NCBI GenBank assembly: GCA_002067565.1 | Contig: MVQZ01000273.1 | Location: 1 to 12,049 of the forward strand | From: Methanobacterium sp. PtaU1.Bin242 | Lineage (GTDB): Archaea; Methanobacteriota; Methanobacteria; Methanobacteriales; Methanobacteriaceae | Reading direction: 5' to 3' | Length of the DNA stretch: 12,049 nt | Shown: piece after piece, positions 7,191-12,049 of the stretch | Numbering within the stretch: position 1 is the first letter of the stretch | Layout of the letters: the number at the start of each line of letters is the position of its first letter | Made by a program: the position numbers and the translations under genes | The notes under the pieces: model-generated | Told to the model about the DNA's origin: nothing | Seen by the model: only the letters and a program-made list of their open reading frames with translations | Databases searched by the model: none

Positions 7191-8510
7191 TTGACAACTC
7201 CTATTGGAAAATGTAGAAGAACTCAATATTCAAAAGAAGTAACTCCTGAGTTAAACGGAAAAGAAGTAACCCTCACCGGATGGATTCATGAAATAAGAGA
7301 TCTGGGAGGAATTATATTTGTGCTTTTACGGGATAGAGATGGTATCATACAGATAACCGCTCCCAGCAAAAAGATTTCCCCAGAATTATTTGAGGAAATC
7401 CGCCATCTTAAAAAAGAGTCTGTACTGGCTGTTAATGGTATGGTGCAGGATTCTCCCAAGGCACCGGGAGGTGTGGAGATCATACCCCAAAAAGTCAATT
7501 TACTGAACGAATCCAAACTACCACTACCCTTGGATACCACAGAAAAGGTAAGGGCTGAAATTGACACCCGTCTGGATTCACGATTCTTAGACCTTAGAAA
7601 GCATAATGTAAGTTCTATTTTCAAAATTAAAAGTAGAATGCTCCATTCAGTAAGGGTTTTTCTGGAGGAAAATGATTTTATCGAGATCAACACCCCCAAA
7701 TTAGTGGCCTCAGCAACTGAAGGAGGAACCGAACTATTCCCCATCACCTACTTTGAAAGAGAGGCTTTCCTGGGGCAGAGCCCTCAGTTATATAAGCAGA
7801 TGATGATGGCCTCTGGTTTTGATCAGGTATATGAGATAGCACCTATTTTCCGTGCTGAAGAACATGACACACTCCGCCATTTAAATGAAGCTATATCCAT
7901 AGATCTGGAAGCTGCTTTCTGTGATGAAGAAGATGTAATGAAAATCTTAGAGAATTTGGTGGCCAACGCCATTAAAGACGTTAAAGAACACTGCCCGGAC
8001 GAACTGGAAACCCTAAATGCAGATCTGGAGATACCTGAAACTCCATTCCAGAGAATAGACTACGACGATGTGATTGATATGGTTAATTCTAAGGGTGTTG
8101 CCCTTCGGCACGGCGAAGATCTGTCACGGGCTGCTGAAAAGGCTCTTGGTGAAATTATGGACGGATATTACTTCATAACCGGTTGGCCTACTGATATAAA
8201 ACCATTCTATGTCATGCCCAACCAGGAAGATCCCAAAAAAAGCTGTGCCTTCGATCTGATGTACCGGGATCTGGAAATATCCTCCGGTGCCATGAGGGTA
8301 CACCTGCATGATCTGCTGGTTGAAAGGATAAAAAAACAGGGATTAAATCCAGATTCATTCAACCGATATCTGGCAGCCTTTGAATATGGTATGCCCCCAC
8401 ATTCTGGTTGGGGATTAGGGGCTGAAAGATTTACCATGTGCATGACCGGAGCCCAGAATATCAGGGAAACTGTGCTATTTCCTCGTGATCGGAGGAGGCT
8501 TACTCCTTAA
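7191..8510 (+). CDS. aspS: Aspartyl-tRNA synthetase, archaeal type, probably non-discriminating
   Basis: Class II synthetase charging tRNA-Asp with aspartate. The N-terminal OB-fold anticodon domain (about 1-110) begins RRTQYSKEV and contains [11 protein letters not shown]. The catalytic domain has motif 1 ([19 protein letters not shown]), motif 2 ([14 protein letters not shown], 220-233) and motif 3 (GWGLGAERF, 406-414). The 439 residues are typical of archaeal AspRS. The start is TTG at 7191, supported by GAGGTGA six bases upstream. Two anticodon-loop positions that discriminate in Thermococcus AspRS (Trp26, Lys85) are His33 and Pro92 here, the combination associated with enzymes that also mischarge tRNA-Asn. 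Such organisms convert Asp-tRNA-Asn to Asn-tRNA-Asn with an amidotransferase. The specificity is inferred from two residues; the enzyme identity is secure. Confidence 0.96.
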   Translation: MTTPIGKCRRTQYSKEVTPELNGKEVTLTGWIHEIRDLGGIIFVLLRDRDGIIQITAPSKKISPELFEEIRHLKKESVLAVNGMVQDSPKAPGGVEIIPQKVNLLNESKLPLPLDTTEKVRAEIDTRLDSRFLDLRKHNVSSIFKIKSRMLHSVRVFLEENDFIEINTPKLVASATEGGTELFPITYFEREAFLGQSPQLYKQMMMASGFDQVYEIAPIFRAEEHDTLRHLNEAISIDLEAAFCDEEDVMKILENLVANAIKDVKEHCPDELETLNADLEIPETPFQRIDYDDVIDMVNSKGVALRHGEDLSRAAEKALGEIMDGYYFITGWPTDIKPFYVMPNQEDPKKSCAFDLMYRDLEISSGAMRVHLHDLLVERIKKQGLNPDSFNRYLAAFEYGMPPHSGWGLGAERFTMCMTGAQNIRETVLFPRDRRRLTP

Positions 8511-8544
8511 AAACAGTGAATGGTTTAAAAAAAATAATATTATC

Positions 8545-8597
8545 TTTTTTTCTGGATTAACCTCCAGATTCCTTGATTAACATCTAATTATTTTTTT
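8545..8597. terminator. Hairpin and T runs between convergent aspS and the coiled-coil membrane gene
   Basis: Seven T at 8545-8551 and seven T at 8591-8597 follow aspS on the plus strand. Between them TCTGGA (8551-8556) and TCCAGA (8563-8568) form a 6-bp stem with a 6-base loop. On the minus strand a T run (complement of the A run at 8527-8534) serves the opposite gene. This fits a shared two-way termination region. Confidence 0.55.
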
Positions 8598-8602
8598 ATC
8601 TA

Positions 8603-9217
8603 TTAATTTTTACTTTTAATATATTCCTCAACAGCCCGGGATCCAAAGTAGAATATGACTATAGCCCCTACTATCCATGTAAAGTTAGTTATAATTGTTT
8701 TTATGGGTTCTGCTGATGCTAAGCTGATATTACCAAAGGTTATCAAAGGTACGAATGCAAAATAGATTATAATAAAGGATCCGGTGAGGGCTTTTCGCAC
8801 CTCTCCAGTATCAAAGGGCGAAGTACCGGACATGTAATTGGCAATGAGCAGTATTCCAAAGAAGGTGACGATTCCTATTGTAATGAATAACCACTCTACA
8901 GGTATGTGTAGTAATGTTATCAGTAAGGGTATGATCACCAGATCGAGAATTGCCAGAGCAGAAATCATCTTTAGGGCATTTAACCATTTTTTCCCACGGA
9001 AATTTTTAACCTGTCTGTTAAGGTTATCTCTTTCCCTTGTAACTTTTATTCTCTCCTTATCCAGCCATTCAGCCCTTTTTTCCAGTTCCTGATTTAGATT
9101 TTGTAATTTTTCAATTTTCCCCTGATCCAGCTTCCGGAGTTGCTCCTCTAATCCATCTTTCTCCTTATAAAGACGTTCTATATCATCTTTTAAAATTTCT
9201 TTTCCCTTTTCTGGCAT
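8603..9217 (-). CDS. Membrane protein with N-terminal coiled coil and four membrane spans
   Basis: A 204-residue protein of no family I recognise. Residues about 5-72 are highly charged with heptad-like Leu/Ile spacing (IERLYKEKDGLEEQLRKLDQ onward), predicting a long coiled coil. After a basic WxRGKKW-like stretch (KNFRGKKW, 71-78) come four hydrophobic segments: about 85-105, 108-128, 146-166 and 178-196. The end EEYIKSKN is charged. The basic residues before span 1 and the even number of spans place both ends in the cytosol, so the coiled coil would face inward and could bind a partner or drive oligomer formation. The ATG at 9217 lacks a clear ribosome binding site, and TATTATATA (9236-9244) is only about 23 bases away, suggesting a leaderless message. 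It converges with aspS and diverges from the methyltransferase gene. Confidence 0.8.
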   Translation of the reverse strand: MPEKGKEILKDDIERLYKEKDGLEEQLRKLDQGKIEKLQNLNQELEKRAEWLDKERIKVTRERDNLNRQVKNFRGKKWLNALKMISALAILDLVIIPLLITLLHIPVEWLFITIGIVTFFGILLIANYMSGTSPFDTGEVRKALTGSFIIIYFAFVPLITFGNISLASAEPIKTIITNFTWIVGAIVIFYFGSRAVEEYIKSKN

Positions 9218-9235
9218 GTTTAGCCCCCGTAGCCC

Positions 9236-9244
9236 TATATAATA
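9236..9244 (-). promoter_or_regulatory. TATA box of the coiled-coil membrane gene
   Basis: The minus strand reads TATTATATA, centred about 23 bases from the ATG at 9217, which predicts transcription starting at or next to the start codon. Confidence 0.4.
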
Positions 9245-9260
9245 TGAGATTCTTTTGGAG

Positions 9261-9445
9261 TAAATTAGACATATTATTATTGGGTTTAATACATATTAAG
9301 GTTATCAATCCTCCTAAAAACTTAAAAAGGTGAAATTGGATTTACCACCTTAAAAGAGATATTTTGGATAAACCTAAATTTAATATTAATGTTGGATCCT
9401 GTCAATCTAACGTTATTCCTGATATTAACAAATAAATTAGACATA
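9261..9445. repeat. Pair of exact 13-bp repeats in the divergent spacer, with a small hairpin between
   Basis: TAAATTAGACATA occurs at 9261-9273 and again at 9433-9445, same orientation, 172 bases apart. Between them AAGGTG (9327-9332) can pair with CACCTT (9346-9351). The spacer lies between the divergent membrane-protein and methyltransferase genes, so the elements could be regulatory. No RNA gene is recognised here. Confidence 0.35.
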
Positions 9446-9480
9446 AAGTAAATAAAAAACTGGGAAAAAATGGTATTTAT

Positions 9481-10008
9481 ATGATCAAAATTGTCTATGA
9501 TATTAATGTTTACAGAGAAGCCCTAAATGAGATTATTAAGGCTGATGACGTGGTTTTGGAGTTAGGATGTCATGTAGGTAATTCAACCAGAATAATATCA
9601 CAATTAACCCCAAAAGGAAAGGTAATAGCCTTAGATAAAAGCCCTGAATCCCCAGAAAGATTAAAATCCTTAATGGATGATCATGAAAACATTGAATTTT
9701 TAAATAAAGATGTAAGACTTCATACGACTTTAGAAGATGTTTTAAAAAAAATAAAAAGTTGTGATGTGCTATCCATTGACTTGGGAGGAGGTTATCATCC
9801 AGATACTACCTTTAAAGTGTTTTTCATATGGTCATCCACTTTAAAACCCCGAGATACCTTAATAAGAAACAGAGGATTGTTAGATTTTGTGCAGTCATCT
9901 TCCTTTGATGAAGTTATAAAGTCAGGGGAAGGATGGTTAGAATCATCAGGGAATGATGGAATTCCACCAAGATTGAAAGAACTGAAGCTGTGGTCCACAA
10001 GATTATAA
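9481..10008 (+). CDS. Small class I SAM-dependent methyltransferase
   Basis: A 175-residue cytosolic protein with a compact Rossmann methyltransferase core. Motif I is VVLELGCHVGNSTRII (24-39), the acidic residue that binds the SAM ribose is Asp52 in VIALDKSPE, the next acidic position is Asp77 in FLNKDVR, and VLSIDLGGGYHPDT (96-109) follows at the place of the substrate-side motif. There is no added RNA-binding or target-recognition domain, so the substrate cannot be told; RNA, protein and small molecule are all open. The ATG at 9481 is the first possible start after an in-frame stop at 9433. No ribosome binding site is at useful distance, while an A+T-rich TAAATAAAA (9449-9457) about 27 bases upstream fits a leaderless message. 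It stands alone, with 197 bases of spacer after it. Confidence 0.82.
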   Translation: MIKIVYDINVYREALNEIIKADDVVLELGCHVGNSTRIISQLTPKGKVIALDKSPESPERLKSLMDDHENIEFLNKDVRLHTTLEDVLKKIKSCDVLSIDLGGGYHPDTTFKVFFIWSSTLKPRDTLIRNRGLLDFVQSSSFDEVIKSGEGWLESSGNDGIPPRLKELKLWSTRL

Positions 10009-10161
10009 AATGTCACTCTATTTTTTGATAGAAATTTTAATATTTATACTATTAAATTATTAATATAATAATAAATTCACTTAATTGATTTAAATTTGAT
10101 ATATTTTTATATCTCATTTGTCTTTTACCAATAGAAAATAATTAATATAATAAAAAAAAAC

Positions 10162-10199
10162 ATATATAAGTCACATTAAAGCAAAAAAATTCTCAGGTG
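10162..10199 (+). promoter_or_regulatory. Promoter and ribosome binding site of the wall-binding protein
   Basis: ATATATAA (10162-10169) follows an A run that suits the BRE element, and initiation near 10191 is expected. AGGTG (10195-10199) lies 6 bases before the ATG at 10206. The leader would be about 15 bases. The rest of the 10009-10161 spacer is A+T rich and shows nothing else. Confidence 0.6.
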
Positions 10200-10205
10200 C
10201 ACGAT

Positions 10206-12049
10206 ATGAAAAAAATAGTCTTAATGCTGATGGCAATTTTCATTTTAATAAACCTTTCTTATGGAGTTGTATCAGCTGCAGATAGTCAAAATAATTCTTC
10301 AGATGTTCTTACAGTACAAAACAGTCTCAATGAATCTAATTCATCAGATACAAATGACACTTACACAACCACTGTTAATGCGCCTTTTTCCAGAGTAAAT
10401 GGCTACTATGTGCTTGGAAGCACCCCTATTGACAGTCTTGACCCTAACACACTTCTTAACGAGGGAGTTACTGACCTCTTTGTTCAAACCAGCAAAAGTA
10501 ATCCAGAAACATTAATTCCTTACTTACAGAAATTTTCAGGCACAGGAATACGAGTTCATGCTTGGGTAAGCAGTTTCAAAGATTTCAGTGGAAACTGGTT
10601 TTATCCAGATGAACATCCAGAACTGGTAAATCAAATCGTGGACTCAATAACTTCCATCGCCACTAATTACAATGTAGATGGAATAAATTTAGATTACGTA
10701 CGTTATCCGGGTTACGCCTTTGCCCATCCCACAGCCACCCAGGAGGTAACCTCCTTCATACAGAGAATATATAACAACATAAACAGTATAAACAGCCAGA
10801 ATATTGCTGGAAAGCCCAAGATTCTACTTTCTGCTGCAGTAATGGCAGACTGCGAAGAGAACGAATACTATTACGGACAAAATTACAGCCAGATGTCTAA
10901 TTATGTGGATTTCCTAGTTCCCATGATCTACAAAGGAAACTATGATCAGACCACCAAATGGATAGGCATCACCACCAAATACATATTACAACGTGCCAAT
11001 GGCAAACCTGTGGTTGTTGCCCTACAAACCTATCGTAAAGACAATGATCCCACCCGTTTACCAGCAAGTGAATTAATAAGCGATATAAACATGGCAATGG
11101 ATAATGGATCCTACGGATATGCCCTGTATAGATATGGCTTAGTTAGTCCTGATTTCCATGGAATACCAGTTACTGGTAGTTTCACCATTGCAGAGATCTC
11201 AGCAGCAGCAAGTGATGTCCAATCATTTATCGAAGCTAATCAAAAGCTTCCCAGTTTCGTGACTATTGCGGGCAAACAGATTAACATGGCCCAGTTCCTT
11301 TCCCTGCTAATAAACGCTACTATCAAGGCAAATACAGGAGATGTAAACCCTGTTGAACTTCAAAATATTAAAGCACCGTCGCATCCATCTGAAGATGCGA
11401 AAAATGGCAGTATTAGTAAGTCTGAATATTTAAATCTGGCTAATACAATAAAATCACTCTTAGACACCAACACTACCGCACCAAACAATATAAACAGCAG
11501 TTTAGGAAAAATAAGCTATGAATCATTGATATATACTTACAGCAAAATTCTGGCTTATTATGGATCCAAAAATACATTACCCAACTCTGTTTCATTCACC
11601 CTATGGCTACAGTATAACATACCTCCCACAGTAACAAGCACCAATCCTGCTAATAATGACACAGAAGCTCCAATTTCTACCACTATAACCATCGGGTTCA
11701 GTAAAAATATTTTTGCCGGGGCTAATTTCGCTGGAATTTATGTCAAAAATCTCACCACTGGCAAAACGGTCACCATAGCCTCTAAAACCATCATCGATAA
11801 CATTTTAACTATCAAACAAACAGTTAATCGTTTAAATAACTGTAGTTATCAGGTATACTTACCAGTCGGAGCAGTGAAAGATGCAGCAGGAAATAATCTA
11901 GCCGCAGCATACACTTATCAATTCAAAACAATCGCTGCCACATCAGATACCACCCCACCCACTGTTACCTCCAGCAACCCAGCAAGCGGAGCTACCGGAG
12001 TTTCAACTACCTCCAGAAGTGTAACCATCACCTTCAGCGAAAACATCCA
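10206..12049 (+). CDS. Secreted glycoside-hydrolase-like protein with pseudomurein-binding and SbsA-type Ig repeats (partial at right edge)
   Basis: The frame is open from ATG 10206 to the window end (614 complete codons, no stop), so the C-terminus is missing. Residues 1-24 are a signal peptide (basic MKK, hydrophobic core, VVSA before the cut). A Ser/Asn/Thr-rich linker follows. About 60-315 resemble TIM-barrel putative glycoside hydrolases, with VDGINLDYVRYPG (158-168 core, Asp158 and Asp163) and FLVPMIYKGNYD as signatures. Residues about 327-373 form a pseudomurein-binding repeat (KLPSFVTIAGKQINMAQFL), and about 405-465 a second, more divergent one. About 473-575 is a Big_5/SbsA Ig-like domain starting PPTVTSTNPAN, and another starts at about 584. 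The protein should be exported and held on the pseudomurein wall. Wall or exopolysaccharide cleavage is plausible but inferred. Confidence 0.88.
   Translation, partial: MKKIVLMLMAIFILINLSYGVVSAADSQNNSSDVLTVQNSLNESNSSDTNDTYTTTVNAPFSRVNGYYVLGSTPIDSLDPNTLLNEGVTDLFVQTSKSNPETLIPYLQKFSGTGIRVHAWVSSFKDFSGNWFYPDEHPELVNQIVDSITSIATNYNVDGINLDYVRYPGYAFAHPTATQEVTSFIQRIYNNINSINSQNIAGKPKILLSAAVMADCEENEYYYGQNYSQMSNYVDFLVPMIYKGNYDQTTKWIGITTKYILQRANGKPVVVALQTYRKDNDPTRLPASELISDINMAMDNGSYGYALYRYGLVSPDFHGIPVTGSFTIAEISAAASDVQSFIEANQKLPSFVTIAGKQINMAQFLSLLINATIKANTGDVNPVELQNIKAPSHPSEDAKNGSISKSEYLNLANTIKSLLDTNTTAPNNINSSLGKISYESLIYTYSKILAYYGSKNTLPNSVSFTLWLQYNIPPTVTSTNPANNDTEAPISTTITIGFSKNIFAGANFAGIYVKNLTTGKTVTIASKTIIDNILTIKQTVNRLNNCSYQVYLPVGAVKDAAGNNLAAAYTYQFKTIAATSDTTPPTVTSSNPASGATGVSTTSRSVTITFSENI

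Noticed and set aside
5688..8510. hisD and aspS as one operon
   Set aside because: The 213-base spacer contains a TATA-like element and T-rich patches, and the functions are unrelated, so separate transcription is more likely.

Overview
The window looks like a chromosomal segment of a methanogenic archaeon of the order Methanobacteriales, close to Methanobacterium. The evidence is a group II chaperonin (thermosome), a cyclic 2,3-diphosphoglycerate synthetase (an enzyme largely confined to Methanobacteriales and Methanopyrus), an archaeal-type aspartyl-tRNA synthetase, a UPF0058 protein and a secreted protein with pseudomurein-binding repeats. Pseudomurein is the wall polymer of this order. 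Spacers are very A+T rich, with archaeal TATA boxes and GGAGGTGAT-type ribosome binding sites. Several genes start with GTG or TTG just behind a strong ribosome binding site.

Layout. Positions 1-394 (minus) hold a broken region: the DNA-binding head of a TetR-type regulator runs directly into a fragment of an Ig/cadherin-like surface protein, so both are partial. Then come the thermosome gene (630-2282, minus), a 41-residue threonine-rich single-membrane-span protein too short for usual gene calls (2506-2631, plus), a peptide-deformylase-like protein (2646-3188, minus) and cyclic 2,3-diphosphoglycerate synthetase (3279-4661, minus). A long A+T-rich spacer without a convincing gene follows (4662-5091). 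Next are a UPF0058 gene (5092-5415, minus), hisD (5688-6977, plus), aspS (7191-8510, plus), a coiled-coil plus four-span membrane protein (8603-9217, minus), a small SAM-dependent methyltransferase (9481-10008, plus), and the first 614 codons of a secreted wall-binding protein that runs off the right end (10206-12049, plus).

The genes do not form one pathway. Most have their own promoter-like sequence and are separated by 80-400 bases. The core is housekeeping: protein folding, the solute and phosphate compound cDPG, histidine synthesis, and charging of tRNA-Asp and probably tRNA-Asn. Both ends carry envelope genes: an Ig-like surface protein fragment on the left, and a glycoside-hydrolase-like protein with pseudomurein-binding repeats and SbsA-type Ig repeats on the right. 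The items most worth a second look are the deformylase-like protein in an organism whose initiator methionine should not be formylated, the three-copy 26-bp repeat at its start, the TetR/surface-protein junction, the 41-residue membrane peptide and the wall-binding hydrolase-like protein. I saw no CRISPR array, transposase, rRNA or tRNA.
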